Source: JAWKWH01 sp041397625 (GTDB lineage Bacteria > Pseudomonadota > Alphaproteobacteria > Rhizobiales > Rhizobiaceae). Taken from it: 64,000 nt of DNA. A model generated the notes under the pieces. The model was not told the origin of the DNA. It ran no database searches and saw only the letters and a list, made by a program, of their open reading frames with translations. The stretch is from assembly GCA_041397625.1 (NCBI GenBank), contig JAWKWH010000005.1, forward strand, positions 1 to 64,000, read 5' to 3'. Each line of letters starts with the position of its first letter. The stretch's first letter is position 1. The position numbers were made by a program, and so were the translations under genes. Shown piece by piece: positions 46,504 through 56,414 of this stretch.

Positions 46504-47430
46504 ATGGCAGAGCAATCAGTCCCGACGACAGCGACCGCCGAAATTCAGTCCGGGCCGGCGCCGCGCGGGCCGCTGTTGGAGTTCTGGTACTATTTCAGCG
46601 AAAACCGTGGCGCCGTCATTGGCCTGTGGTTTTTCACAGCACTTTGCATCGTCGCGCTTTTGGCCTTCGTCGGTTTGTTGTCGCCGCACAGTCCGACCGA
46701 GCAATATCGCGACGCCCTGCTCGTGCCGCCGGTCTGGCAGGAGGGCGGCGACTGGCGCTTCCTTCTCGGCACCGACGCGGTCGGGCGCGATATGCTCTCG
46801 CGCCTGATCCACGGCAGCTATTATTCACTGTTTGTCGGGTGCGTTGTGGTCGGCGGCGCCATGATCGTCGGTGTCACCCTGGGTGTCATCACCGGTTATA
46901 TCGGCGGCACCTTCGACGCGCTGGTGATGCGGCTGATGGACATCATTCTCGCATTCCCGAGCTTGCTGCTGGCGCTGGTCCTGGTCGCGGTCCTCGGACC
47001 CAGCCTGCTCAATGCCATGATCGCCATCGCCATCGTTCAACAACCGCATTATGTGCGCCTCACCCGCGCCGCGGTCATGGGCGAGAAGGGCAAGGACTAC
47101 GTCACCGCCGCCCGTGTCGGCGGCGTGCCGCCAAGGCGGCTGATGTTCCGCACCATCCTGCCCAATTGCATGGCGCCGCTGATCGTGCAGGCCGCGCTGT
47201 CGTTCTCGACTGCGATCCTCGACGCAGCCGCGCTCGGCTTTCTCGGCATGGGCGCCCAGCCGCCGACGCCGGAATGGGGCACGATGCTCGCCGAGGCGCG
47301 CGAATTCATTCTCCGCGCCTGGTGGGTGGTCACGTTTCCCGGCCTCGCCATTCTGCTCACCGTGCTTGCCATCAACCTGATGGGCGACGGCCTGCGCGAC
47401 GCGCTCGACCCAAAGCTGAAGAGGTCGTAA
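46504..47430 (+). CDS. dppC: Dipeptide ABC transporter, permease 2
   Basis: A 308-residue partner permease. It has an N-terminal hydrophobic helix, DAVGRDMLSRLIHGSYYSLFVG (by position near 90), further membrane segments and KDYVTAARVGGVPPRRL in the EAA-like loop. The stop and the dppD start overlap at 47428-47432 (TAATG). Confidence 0.93.
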   Translation: MAEQSVPTTATAEIQSGPAPRGPLLEFWYYFSENRGAVIGLWFFTALCIVALLAFVGLLSPHSPTEQYRDALLVPPVWQEGGDWRFLLGTDAVGRDMLSRLIHGSYYSLFVGCVVVGGAMIVGVTLGVITGYIGGTFDALVMRLMDIILAFPSLLLALVLVAVLGPSLLNAMIAIAIVQQPHYVRLTRAAVMGEKGKDYVTAARVGGVPPRRLMFRTILPNCMAPLIVQAALSFSTAILDAAALGFLGMGAQPPTPEWGTMLAEAREFILRAWWVVTFPGLAILLTVLAINLMGDGLRDALDPKLKRS

Positions 47431-48431
47431 TGCCGCTGCTGGACATCGAAAACCTCTCGGTCGAATTCGCCACCGGCGGCGGCAGTTTCCGCGCCGTCGA
47501 CGGCGTGTCGCTGAGCGTCGACGAACGTGAGATCCTCGCCATCGTCGGTGAATCGGGCTCCGGCAAGTCGGTCGCCATGCTGGCGCTGATGGGCCTGCTG
47601 CCGTGGACGGCGACCGTCACCGCCGACAGGCTGGCCTTCGACCGCCACGATCTGCTGCGGATCAGCGCGCGCGACCGGCGCCGGATCATCGGCAAGGACA
47701 TCGCCATGATCTTCCAGGAGCCGATGTCGAGCCTCAATCCCTGCTTCACCGTGGGCTTCCAGCTTGGCGAGGCCCTGCGCATCCATCTCGGCCTCGACCG
47801 CGCCGCGCGTCGCAAACGCTCCATCGAACTTCTCGAACTGGTCGGCATCCCGGCTCCGGAAAAGCGCCTGTCGGCCTTTCCGCACCAGCTTTCCGGCGGC
47901 ATGAGCCAGCGCGTGATGATCGCAATGGCGATCTCGTGCAATCCGCGCCTGCTGATTGCCGACGAACCTACGACGGCGCTCGACGTAACCATCCAGGCGC
48001 AGGTTCTCGACCTGCTGCTCGACGTGCAGAAGGAAACCGGCTCGGCTCTGGTGCTGATCACCCACGACATGGGCGTCGTCGCCGAGACCGCCCAGCGGGT
48101 TTCCGTACAGTATGCCGGCCAGAAGGTCGAAGAACAGCCGGTCGAGGCGCTGTTTTCCGATCCGCACCATCCCTATACCGCGGCGCTGCTGGCGGCCCTG
48201 CCGGAACGCGCCAAGTCGCGCCGCCTGCCGTCGATCCCGGGCGTCGTCCCGGGCCAGTTCGACCGGCCGACCGGCTGCCTGTTTGCGCCGAGGTGTTCCG
48301 GCGCCACCGATATCTGCCATCGCGAGAAGCCACCGCGCAACGGACCCGAGCTCGGCCACGCGCTCTGCCATCATCCGCTCGCCGCAGGCGTTGTCGTCAA
48401 CCCGGACAATGTCGCCGAGGCGCCGAAATGA
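47430..48431 (+). CDS. dppD: Dipeptide ABC transporter, ATPase 1
   Basis: A 333-residue ATPase: Walker A GESGSGKS near 39, Q-loop FQEPMSSLNPCFTVG, signature LSGGMSQRV, Walker B LLIADEPTTALDVT, and a C-terminal oligopeptide-transporter extension with CLFAPRCSGATDIC that can hold a 4Fe-4S cluster. The ATG at 47430 overlaps the dppC stop; its own stop overlaps the dppF start (ATGA). Confidence 0.93.
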   Translation: MPLLDIENLSVEFATGGGSFRAVDGVSLSVDEREILAIVGESGSGKSVAMLALMGLLPWTATVTADRLAFDRHDLLRISARDRRRIIGKDIAMIFQEPMSSLNPCFTVGFQLGEALRIHLGLDRAARRKRSIELLELVGIPAPEKRLSAFPHQLSGGMSQRVMIAMAISCNPRLLIADEPTTALDVTIQAQVLDLLLDVQKETGSALVLITHDMGVVAETAQRVSVQYAGQKVEEQPVEALFSDPHHPYTAALLAALPERAKSRRLPSIPGVVPGQFDRPTGCLFAPRCSGATDICHREKPPRNGPELGHALCHHPLAAGVVVNPDNVAEAPK

Positions 48432-49399
48432 GCGCCGAAGTCGTTCTCACCGCCCGTAACCTGAAACGCCATTACGAGGTCTCGTCCAGCCCGTTTCGCC
48501 AGGCCGCGACGGTCAAGGCGCTCGACGGCGCCAGCTTCCAGTTGCATCGCCGGCGCACGCTGGCGGTCGTCGGCGAATCCGGTTGCGGCAAGTCGACGCT
48601 CGCCCGCCTCGTCACCATGATCGAGCAGCCGACCTCCGGCGAGCTGAAGATCGGCGACCTCGACGTCGCCGGCGCCACGCAACAGCAGTTGAAGGCACTG
48701 CGCCCGAAGGTGCAGATCGTGTTCCAGAACCCCTACGGTTCGCTCAATCCGCGCCAGAAGATCGGCGATGCACTGGCCGAACCGCTGGCGATGAACACCT
48801 CGATGCCGCGCGCCGATCGCGAGCAAAAGGCGCGCGACCTGATGAAGGCGGTGGGCCTGCGCCCCGAACATGCCGACCGCTATCCGCACATGTTTTCCGG
48901 CGGCCAGCGCCAGCGTATCGCCATTGCCCGCGCGCTGGTGCTCGATCCCGACATATTGGTGCTCGACGAACCGGTCTCGGCGCTCGACGTCTCGATCCAG
49001 GCGCAAGTGCTCAACCTGCTGCACGACCTGCAGGAGGAACGCGATCTCGCCTATCTGTTCATCTCGCATGACCTCTCCGTCGTTCGCCACATCGCCGACG
49101 AGGTCATGGTCATGTATCTCGGCAAGCCGGTCGAGCACGCGGCCCGCGACGTGCTGTTCGACGATCCGAAACATCCCTATACGCGCGCGCTGCTGTCATC
49201 GACGCCAAGGCCGGTTCCCGGACGCAAGCGCGAACGCATCGTGCTGAAGGGCGAACTGCCCTCGCCGATCAATCCGCCGACCGGCTGTTCGTTTCACCCG
49301 CGCTGCCCCGACGTCTTCGACATCTGCCCGCAAAAACGGCCCGACCTGCGGACCAACGGCTCCGCGCAGGTTGCCTGCCATCTCTATGACATCGATTAG
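48428..49399 (+). CDS. dppF: Dipeptide ABC transporter, ATPase 2
   Basis: A 323-residue ATPase: Walker A GESGCGKST near 53, FQNPYGSLNPRQKIGD, signature FSGGQRQRIA, Walker B LDEPVSALDVS, and the C-terminal CSFHPRCPDVFDIC motif. The start overlaps the dppD stop. With dppABCD it makes a complete importer. Confidence 0.93.
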   Translation: MSAEVVLTARNLKRHYEVSSSPFRQAATVKALDGASFQLHRRRTLAVVGESGCGKSTLARLVTMIEQPTSGELKIGDLDVAGATQQQLKALRPKVQIVFQNPYGSLNPRQKIGDALAEPLAMNTSMPRADREQKARDLMKAVGLRPEHADRYPHMFSGGQRQRIAIARALVLDPDILVLDEPVSALDVSIQAQVLNLLHDLQEERDLAYLFISHDLSVVRHIADEVMVMYLGKPVEHAARDVLFDDPKHPYTRALLSSTPRPVPGRKRERIVLKGELPSPINPPTGCSFHPRCPDVFDICPQKRPDLRTNGSAQVACHLYDID

Positions 49400-49460
49400 G
49401 ACATCGCCGCGCCGCACGAATCGCGGCACGCAACGCCGGTCGCTGACGATATGGCGGAAA

Positions 49461-49536
49461 TGGTGCCGCTTGTCAGACTCGAACTGACGACCCCATCATT
49501 ACGAATGATGTGCTCTACCAACTGAGCTAAAGCGGC
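49461..49536 (-). tRNA. tRNA-Thr (anticodon CGT)
   Basis: Complete cloverleaf on the minus strand: acceptor GCCGCTT/AAGCGGC, D-arm AGCTCAGTTGGTAGAGC, anticodon stem CATCA..TGATG with CGT, T-arm GTTCGAGTC, encoded CCA. It lies in the 435-base gap between dppF and coxS; the rest of the gap (49537-49834) shows only the coxS leader, with GAGGAGG before its ATG. Confidence 0.96.
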
Positions 49537-49834
49537 TTACCGGGCGCGGCACGATACCGTGATCGCGCCGCCATTTCCCGTCCGGCCCGGACAATGCCTG
49601 CAACGGTAGGCGTTTCGCCGTCGGACTGCGGGCGTGATAGCGGCAAAGGCTTGCCAATTCAAGCACCGTTCGACACCGTCCGGCACGCGTCGCCGGTAGG
49701 CCGTCGCCGCTTGCGCAAAAAAGAGGCCTCGCCCGACTGGACTCTGCGGATCACTGTACTAATCTTTTCCATCCGGCGCCGGGCCGGCCCCAGGCCGCCT
49801 GTCCATTCGCACCTTTGCCGACTGAGGAGGAAAA

Positions 49835-50329
<495 letters not shown>

Positions 50330-50331
50330 GC

Positions 50332-50446
50332 GCGAATGGCAAGCAGGTAATAGCGAACAGGGAGGAGCGGCTCGGATCGATGGCGGCGTGACAAGGCGGA
50401 AGCACGGGGCAAGCCTTTGCTCATCTGTCCGCTACCCGCCATTCGC
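50332..50446. repeat. Long interrupted inverted repeat between the CoxS- and CoxL-like genes
   Basis: GCGAATGGC (50332-50340) matches GCCATTCGC (50438-50446) perfectly, and TAGCGAACAG (50351-50360) matches CTGTCCGCTA (50425-50434) with one mismatch. The two arms could fold into a long hairpin. GAATGGC/AATAGCGAA-type words are frequent in rhizobial intergenic palindromes, so this looks like a small repetitive element. Confidence 0.6.
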
Positions 50447-50490
50447 TGTTCGCCGGTGCCGCAGGCTCTCAAATCTGAGGAGACACCCAG

Positions 50491-52839
50491 ATGGGTATGG
50501 AAGGTATCGGCGCCCGGGTGGCGCGCAAGGAAGACCAGAGATTCATCACCGGCTCCGGCCGCTACGTCGATGACATGGTCGTTCCCGGCATGAAGCATGC
50601 GGTTTTCGTGAGAAGCCCGCACGCGCACGCGACGATCAGGAAGATTGACAGCAAGGCGGCCGAGAAGATGCCCGGCGTCATCGGTGTTCTGACCGGCAAG
50701 CAGCTCAAGGCCGACGGCATCGGCAATCTGATCTGCGGCTGGGCGGTGGCGTCCAAGGACGGCTCGCCGATGAAGATGGGCGCCTGGGAACCGATGGCGA
50801 CCGCGACTGCCCGTTTCGTCGGCGAGGCGGTGGCTATCGTCGTCGCTGACACGAAAGCGCAGGCGCGTGACGCGGCCGACGCTGTCGAGGTGACCTACAA
50901 GGAAAAGAAATCGGTCACCGATCCGGTCGCCACGCTGAAAAAGGGCGCGCCGCAGCTTCACCCCGAAGCACCCGGCAACCTGATCTACGATTGGGAGATC
51001 GGCGACCTTGCCGCCACCGACAAAGCGCTCGCCGCCGCCGCGCATGTGACCCGCATGGAGATCGTCAACAACCGCCTGATCCCCAACGCCATGGAACCGC
51101 GCGCCGCGCTCGGCCAGTACGACAAGGCGGAAGATCACTACACCTGCTGGACCACCAGCCAGAATCCGCATGTGGCGCGGTTGGTGATGAGCGCCTTTTA
51201 CAATGTCGCACCGGAAAACAAGCTGCGCGTCATCGCGCCCGATGTCGGCGGCGGCTTCGGCTCCAAGATCTTCATCTATCCCGAAGAGATTATCTGCCTT
51301 TGGGCGTCGAAGCGCACCGGCGTGCCGGTCAAATGGGTGGCCGACCGCACCGAGAGCTTCCTTACCGACGCACACGGTCGTGACCACGTGTCGACGATCG
51401 AGGTCGCCTTCGACAAGAACAACAAGATCACCGCGCTGAAAGCCGACACGATCGCCAATCTCGGCGCCCACATGTCGCTGTTCTCGTCTTCGGTGCCGAC
51501 CTATCTCTACGCGTTGCTGCTGTCCGGCCAGTACGACATTCCGGCGATCCACTGCAACGTGCGCGCGGTTTACACCAACACCGCGCCGGTCGACGCCTAT
51601 CGCGGCGCCGGCCGGCCGGAAGCCTGCTATCTGATCGAGCGCGCCATCGAAACGGCGGCGCGCGAACTTGGCGTCAGCCCGGCGGAGTTGAGGTCGAAGA
51701 ACTTCATCACCCAGTTTCCGCACCAGACGCCCGTGATCATGACCTACGACACCGGCGACTTCCAGGCCTCGCTGGACGCGGCGATGAAGGCGTCGAAATA
51801 TGACGGCTTCGAGAAGCGTCGCGCCGCCGCCGCCAAAAAGGGCAAACTGCGCGGCATCGGCATGTCCTGCTACATCGAGGCCTGCGGCATCGCTCCGTCG
51901 GCGGCGGTCGGCTCGCTCGGCGCCGGCGTCGGCCTTTGGGAATCGGCCGAGGTGCGCGTCAACGCGGTCGGCTCGATCGAGGTGCTGACCGGTTCGCATA
52001 GCCACGGCCAGGGCCACGAGACGACCTTCGCCCAGCTTGTCGCCGATCGGCTCGGCGTGCCAATGGACAGCGTCTCCATCGTTCACGGCGATACCGACAA
52101 GGTGCAGATGGGCATGGGGACTTACGGTTCGCGCTCCGGCGCTGTCGGCATGTCGGCCATCTCCAAGGCACTCGACAAGGTAGAGGCCAAGGCCAAGAAG
52201 GTTGCCGCACATCTACTCGAAGCCGACGACAAGGACATTGTCATCGAGAACGGCGAGGTCAAGGTGGCCGGCACCGACAAGGCGCTGCCCTGGTTCCAGG
52301 TGGCGCTTTCCGCCTACACCGCCCATAACCTGCCCGAAGGCATGGAGCCGGGCCTGAAAGAGAGCGCGTTCTACGATCCGACCAACTTCACCTTCCCGGC
52401 CGGTTGCTACATCTGCGAGGTCGAGGTCGATCCGGAGACCGGTCAGACGGATATCGTGCAGTTCGTTGCCGCCGACGATTTCGGCAAGATCATCAACCCG
52501 ATGATCGTCGAGGGACAGGTCCATGGCGGCCTCGCGCAGGGCATCGGCCAGGCGATCCTGGAAGGTGCGCATTATGATCCCGCCTCGGGCCAGTTGGTTA
52601 CGGCGAGCTACATGGACTACACCATGCCGCGCGCCGGCGACCTGCCGTCCTTCGACGTGTCGACGACGGAAACAGCCTGTCCGTCCAATCCGCTCGGCAT
52701 CAAGGGCTGCGGCGAGGCCGGCGCCATCGGCGCACCGCCGGCGGTCATCAATGCCATCACCGACGCGATCGGCAACAACAACCTCGCCATGCCGGCAACG
52801 TCGCAGACGGTGTGGGCGGCAATCCAGGCAGCGAAGTGA
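50491..52839 (+). CDS. Molybdenum hydroxylase large subunit, CoxL-like form II
   Basis: A 782-residue molybdopterin-binding subunit of the xanthine oxidase family. Motifs: GIGARVARKEDQRFITGSGRY at the N terminus (by position), PDVGGGFGSKIFIYPEE near 250, AYRGAGRPEA near 370, GSHSHGQGHETTF near 510 and the catalytic Glu in KGCGEAGAIGAPPA near 735. The AYRGAGR loop marks form II; form I CO dehydrogenases have AYXCSFR. So CO oxidation is doubtful and an N-heterocycle, aldehyde or other substrate is likelier. TGAGGAGA precedes the ATG. Confidence 0.9.
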   Translation: MGMEGIGARVARKEDQRFITGSGRYVDDMVVPGMKHAVFVRSPHAHATIRKIDSKAAEKMPGVIGVLTGKQLKADGIGNLICGWAVASKDGSPMKMGAWEPMATATARFVGEAVAIVVADTKAQARDAADAVEVTYKEKKSVTDPVATLKKGAPQLHPEAPGNLIYDWEIGDLAATDKALAAAAHVTRMEIVNNRLIPNAMEPRAALGQYDKAEDHYTCWTTSQNPHVARLVMSAFYNVAPENKLRVIAPDVGGGFGSKIFIYPEEIICLWASKRTGVPVKWVADRTESFLTDAHGRDHVSTIEVAFDKNNKITALKADTIANLGAHMSLFSSSVPTYLYALLLSGQYDIPAIHCNVRAVYTNTAPVDAYRGAGRPEACYLIERAIETAARELGVSPAELRSKNFITQFPHQTPVIMTYDTGDFQASLDAAMKASKYDGFEKRRAAAAKKGKLRGIGMSCYIEACGIAPSAAVGSLGAGVGLWESAEVRVNAVGSIEVLTGSHSHGQGHETTFAQLVADRLGVPMDSVSIVHGDTDKVQMGMGTYGSRSGAVGMSAISKALDKVEAKAKKVAAHLLEADDKDIVIENGEVKVAGTDKALPWFQVALSAYTAHNLPEGMEPGLKESAFYDPTNFTFPAGCYICEVEVDPETGQTDIVQFVAADDFGKIINPMIVEGQVHGGLAQGIGQAILEGAHYDPASGQLVTASYMDYTMPRAGDLPSFDVSTTETACPSNPLGIKGCGEAGAIGAPPAVINAITDAIGNNNLAMPATSQTVWAAIQAAK

Positions 52840-52859
52840 TCTGACGGAGGAAAAGACAG

Positions 52860-53660
52860 ATGTATTCAGTCAACTATAATCGTGCTGCCTCCGTCCAGGA
52901 CGCAGTCAAGACGGCCAAGAAGAGCGAGGATCCGAAGTTCCTTTCCGGCGGCCAGACGCTCATCCCGGCAATGAAGGCGCGCCTCGCCGCGCCCAGCGAC
53001 CTGATCGATCTGACCCATATCGGCGCGCTCAAGGGCATCAAGGTATCGGGCAAGAAGGTCACCATCGGCGCGGCGACAACCCATGCCGAAGTCGCCGGCG
53101 ACGCCAAGCTCGCCAAGGTCTGCCCGGCGCTCTGCCATCTGGCCGCTCATATCGGCGATCCGCATGTGCGCCACAAGGGAACGATCGGCGGTTCGCTCGC
53201 CAACAACGATCCCGCCGCCGACTATCCGGCCGCTGCTCTGGCGCTGGACGCGACGATCGTCACCAACAAGCGCGAGATTGCCGCGGACAAGTTCTTCAAG
53301 GGCCTGTTCGAGACGGCATTGAAGGATGACGAGATCATCACCGCAGTGTCGTTCACCGCGCCCGCCAAGGCCGGCTACGCCAAGTTTCCCAATCCGGCGT
53401 CCCGCTACGCGATGACCGGCGTCTTCGTCGCCAAGGGAAAGGACGGTGTCCGCGCGACCGTTACCGGCGCCGGCGATGACGGTGTGTTCCGCTCGAAACC
53501 GCTGGAGGCGGCGCTGTCGAAGAAGTTCGACGCGTCGGCCCTGGAGGGCGTTTCGGTGTCTTCAGATGGGCTGATGTCCGACATACACGCAACCGAGGAC
53601 TATCGCGCCAACCTGATCGTCGTCATGGGGAAAAGGGCCGTCCGCGCCGCCAATGCCTGA
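52860..53660 (+). CDS. Molybdenum hydroxylase FAD subunit, CoxM-like
   Basis: A 266-residue flavoprotein: FAD contacts SGGQTLIPAMKARLA near 35-50 and HIGDPHVRHKGTIGGSLANNDPAADYPAA (by position near 100-128), then the CO dehydrogenase flavoprotein C-terminal domain. It passes electrons from the 2Fe-2S subunit to the acceptor. It follows CoxL by 20 bases (GGAGG) and ends before a strong terminator at 53681. Confidence 0.9.
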   Translation: MYSVNYNRAASVQDAVKTAKKSEDPKFLSGGQTLIPAMKARLAAPSDLIDLTHIGALKGIKVSGKKVTIGAATTHAEVAGDAKLAKVCPALCHLAAHIGDPHVRHKGTIGGSLANNDPAADYPAAALALDATIVTNKREIAADKFFKGLFETALKDDEIITAVSFTAPAKAGYAKFPNPASRYAMTGVFVAKGKDGVRATVTGAGDDGVFRSKPLEAALSKKFDASALEGVSVSSDGLMSDIHATEDYRANLIVVMGKRAVRAANA

Positions 53661-53680
53661 TCCCGGCCGCGCGCCATAAT

Positions 53681-53712
53681 AAAAAACGGGGAGCTGGCGG
53701 CTCCCCGTTTTT
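53681..53712. terminator. Bidirectional terminator after the Cox-like operon
   Basis: ACGGGGAGC and GCTCCCCGT form a perfect stem around TGGCG, with A-run before and T-run after, so it works for both the CoxM-like gene and the BA14K-like gene convergent to it. Confidence 0.9.
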
Positions 53713-53738
53713 CTTCTCGGGCTGGTCAGTCGACCCGA

Positions 53739-54107
53739 TCACAGATAGGGCGAGTTGCAGTATTTCCAGCCCTTGTTCGACAGATACATGTTCGTCGATG
53801 CGTCATAAGTCGGATGCTTGCCGGAGCAGTAGGCGATGTGCATCTTCAGCGCGTTGTTCTGCTTCTTCTTGTTGACGGCGCCCGAAACGATAACCCCCGT
53901 CAGGAGGCCGGCGGCCAGGCCCCAGCCCGCTGCCTGCTTCTGCTTCGTCGTCCAGCCGACCGTCTGCACCTGCGCATTGGCATCGCCGGCGCCGGCAAAC
54001 GTGCTTGTATCGATCGGCATCGCCGAAGACGACTGGACGGCGGCGGCAAGCAGGCCAAGTGCGGCAGTGGCGGCAATGGCGGTGTTCTTCAAGGTTGCGA
54101 TATTCAT
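53739..54107 (-). CDS. BA14K-like small exported protein
   Basis: A 122-residue protein with signal peptide (residues 1-29, ending SSSA), a Q-rich segment, a single hydrophobic stretch AAGWGLAAGLLTGVIVSGAV that could span the membrane, and a C-terminal AYCSGKHPTYDASTNMYLSN-x-KYC module like BA14K proteins of Brucella and relatives, where it is an immunoreactive, possibly lectin-like surface protein. AGGAGA precedes ATG 54107. Confidence 0.8.
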   Translation of the reverse strand: MNIATLKNTAIAATAALGLLAAAVQSSSAMPIDTSTFAGAGDANAQVQTVGWTTKQKQAAGWGLAAGLLTGVIVSGAVNKKKQNNALKMHIAYCSGKHPTYDASTNMYLSNKGWKYCNSPYL

Positions 54108-54347
54108 GTCACTCTCCTGTTTCGATGTTGCGGGCAACCGCAGCATCGCGGTGCTCGGGCAAACAAATATCGGCGAAGACAATCCGGCTCAGTGACGAGC
54201 GTCACATTGCGCTTTTGCGGTCACACCTAAAGTTGTTCAATGAGTTGGACGAACGCCGATCTTGACCATGAGTGCTGCGGTGCTGCACAAGGTTTCCGTT
54301 GGGAAGCCTGCTTCGGCCATCCGGGGGCGCAAACGGAGGTAACGCAG

Positions 54348-55622
54348 ATGCGAACGGCGCTTGCCGCGTTTTGCACCGCCATCCTCGCCGGCACGACCGT
54401 GGTGCCGGCCGCGGCCCAGTCGTCGCAATCAGCCTATCAGCGCGCTTTCGCCGACCGCGTCGCCAATCCCGGCAACACCTCGGCCTTGTCCACCTTCATC
54501 AATGTCGCCGTCGAGGCCGGACAATACGACCAGGCGCTTTCGACGATCGAGCAGCACCTGATCAACTATCCGCTCGACGCGAAGGCGCATCTCGTCGCCG
54601 CGCGGCTCTACAACCATGTCGGCTCCTACGACCTGTCGGCCAGACATCTTGAATTCGCACTCGAGATCGGCACGCTCGAGGAACGTGACCGGCGCGCCGC
54701 CGAAAGGCTGCTGCGCACGGTGGAGCGCGCCATTGCAGGCATTTCCGGCTACCTCGACCTGACGGCCGGCGTGCGCAGCGAGAGCATCGATTTTGCTCCG
54801 ACTGCGCCGTGGGCCGACCGTACCGATATCAACGGATTCCTCCTTGCCACCGGGCAGTTGCGCTTCGATCTCGATACCTCGACCAACAATGCCATCGTGC
54901 TGTCGGGCAAGATCGGTACCCGTCGCCGCTTCGGCGATTTCAACTTCGACGGCGTTGGCGGTGTCTATACCGCGCCGCATGGCACGCTCGCTGCCACGCT
55001 CGATATCGGCTTGCCGACGGAAATGCTTCCGACATTGCGCGGCCAGCTTACGGTCTATGGCTCGCACGAAACCTTCGATGCCGGCCTTTACCGCCGCATT
55101 TATGGCGTGATGGCTCGGTTGACCGCACTGCCAACCGCCGACAGCTTCGTCTATGTCGAGGCCGGTTACGGCTGGCTCGGCGAATCGGCGGCGCCGCTCC
55201 TCGAAGACAATCGCGTCAGCTTCGAGGCAGGCGCGACATATCGCATTGTCGGCAGCCACACGATCGGCATCGCCGGCCGCGGCCAGATCGATTATCTGAA
55301 TGGCTTCGGTCGCGTCGGCCACCTCTACGAGGTCGAGTTGAGCTATGCCGGTCAGGTCCACGCCTTCACCGACGGTCCCGTCTGGACCCAGCAGGCGGGC
55401 CTTGCCTACGGCGACGTGCAAGTGCCCAACATCGTGCTCGGTCCCGCCTTTCCCTATGTCGGCGACTATTGGCTCACCTATTGGACACACAGCCTGCAGA
55501 TCGACGAAAACAATCGGATCGATCTCGACCTGACCTACCGCGAAACCACTTATTCGAACCTGCCGATCCGCAACCAGTCGAAATTCGATGTTTCGCTGAG
55601 CTACACGGTTTCGCTTCACTGA
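54348..55622 (+). CDS. TPR plus beta-barrel-like exported protein
   Basis: A 424-residue protein: signal peptide 1-24 (ending PAAAQ), a tetratricopeptide-like helical segment at about 25-130 (AGQYDQALSTIEQHLINYPLDAKAHLVAARLYNHVGSYDLSARHLEFAL, by position), then about 280 residues with alternating hydrophobic/aromatic strands ending in aromatic-rich DVSLSYTVSLH, as for an outer-membrane barrel closing strand. GGAGG lies before ATG 54348. The gene is four-base-close to the FecR gene; a secretion or surface-assembly role is likely (similar TPR-barrel proteins include Slam), but not proven. Confidence 0.75.
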   Translation: MRTALAAFCTAILAGTTVVPAAAQSSQSAYQRAFADRVANPGNTSALSTFINVAVEAGQYDQALSTIEQHLINYPLDAKAHLVAARLYNHVGSYDLSARHLEFALEIGTLEERDRRAAERLLRTVERAIAGISGYLDLTAGVRSESIDFAPTAPWADRTDINGFLLATGQLRFDLDTSTNNAIVLSGKIGTRRRFGDFNFDGVGGVYTAPHGTLAATLDIGLPTEMLPTLRGQLTVYGSHETFDAGLYRRIYGVMARLTALPTADSFVYVEAGYGWLGESAAPLLEDNRVSFEAGATYRIVGSHTIGIAGRGQIDYLNGFGRVGHLYEVELSYAGQVHAFTDGPVWTQQAGLAYGDVQVPNIVLGPAFPYVGDYWLTYWTHSLQIDENNRIDLDLTYRETTYSNLPIRNQSKFDVSLSYTVSLH

Positions 55623-55634
55623 GGATTGACCGTT

Positions 55635-56402
55635 ATGAACAGGATCATCCCGGCATTGTTGATCGCGGCGGCGGCCACGGCAGGTTGCGCAACCGGCGCC
55701 GCCGCCGAAGGCGTCGGAACCATGACCGCATTCCAGACGGTGATCAAACGTCTCAACGGTCCGGCGCTGGGCGTCGGCGCCGAGATCTTCCTGAACGATA
55801 GGCTGCGCAGCAACAATACCGGCCTCGGCATGATCGTGTTCCTAGATGAATCGAGCGCCAAGATCGGTCCCAATTCGAGCCTGACCATCGACGAGTTCGT
55901 CTATGATCCAGGCACGCGGCGCGGTTCGTCGACGATCCGCGCCGACAGCGGCCTGACGCGCTTCTACGGCGGCCAGATTTCGAAACGCGGGCGCATGAAC
56001 GTCCGCACGCCCCACATGGTGCTGGGTGTTCGCGGCGGCATCGCCGACATATCGGTCAAGCGCAGCGCTTCGGAGGGCATCTTGCGCGCCGGCCAGCTCA
56101 CCTGCCGGCTCGGGCGCATCAAGAAGATCATAACCAAACCCGGTTTCTCCTGCATCTCCAACGGTTCGACCATCGATGTCGGTCCGGCCGGACGCAGCCG
56201 CCATGCCGTGCTCGACAGTACCGACCGGATTGCCGGAACCGGCGTCCCCGGCGACCGCGGAAGCGGCATCGACGGTCATGCCGGCTGCGCTTCGAAAGCG
56301 GGCACGTTCCTCAAACGCTGCAGGTCGCGCGACGGCTCGATTCCCCGCGCCGAACTGCCCCGCGAACCGAATTTCCCTGGCATCCCGCTGGGTCGGCAAT
56401 AG
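55635..56402 (+). CDS. FecR-domain protein
   Basis: A 255-residue exported protein: N-terminal hydrophobic segment with a lipobox-like AAAATAGCATG, then a FecR domain at about 40-150 (GVGAEIFLNDRLRSNNTGLGMIVFLDESSAKIGPNSSLTIDEFVY, by position, and VLGVRG). The C terminus is glycine/basic rich with three extra cysteines. FecR domains bind ligands or signal across the envelope. Start ATG 55635 is preferred over TTG 55626 because GAGGA is suitably placed. Between the barrel-like gene and a cyclase gene. Confidence 0.82.
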   Translation: MNRIIPALLIAAAATAGCATGAAAEGVGTMTAFQTVIKRLNGPALGVGAEIFLNDRLRSNNTGLGMIVFLDESSAKIGPNSSLTIDEFVYDPGTRRGSSTIRADSGLTRFYGGQISKRGRMNVRTPHMVLGVRGGIADISVKRSASEGILRAGQLTCRLGRIKKIITKPGFSCISNGSTIDVGPAGRSRHAVLDSTDRIAGTGVPGDRGSGIDGHAGCASKAGTFLKRCRSRDGSIPRAELPREPNFPGIPLGRQ

Positions 56403-56414
56403 GAGACCGCCCGC

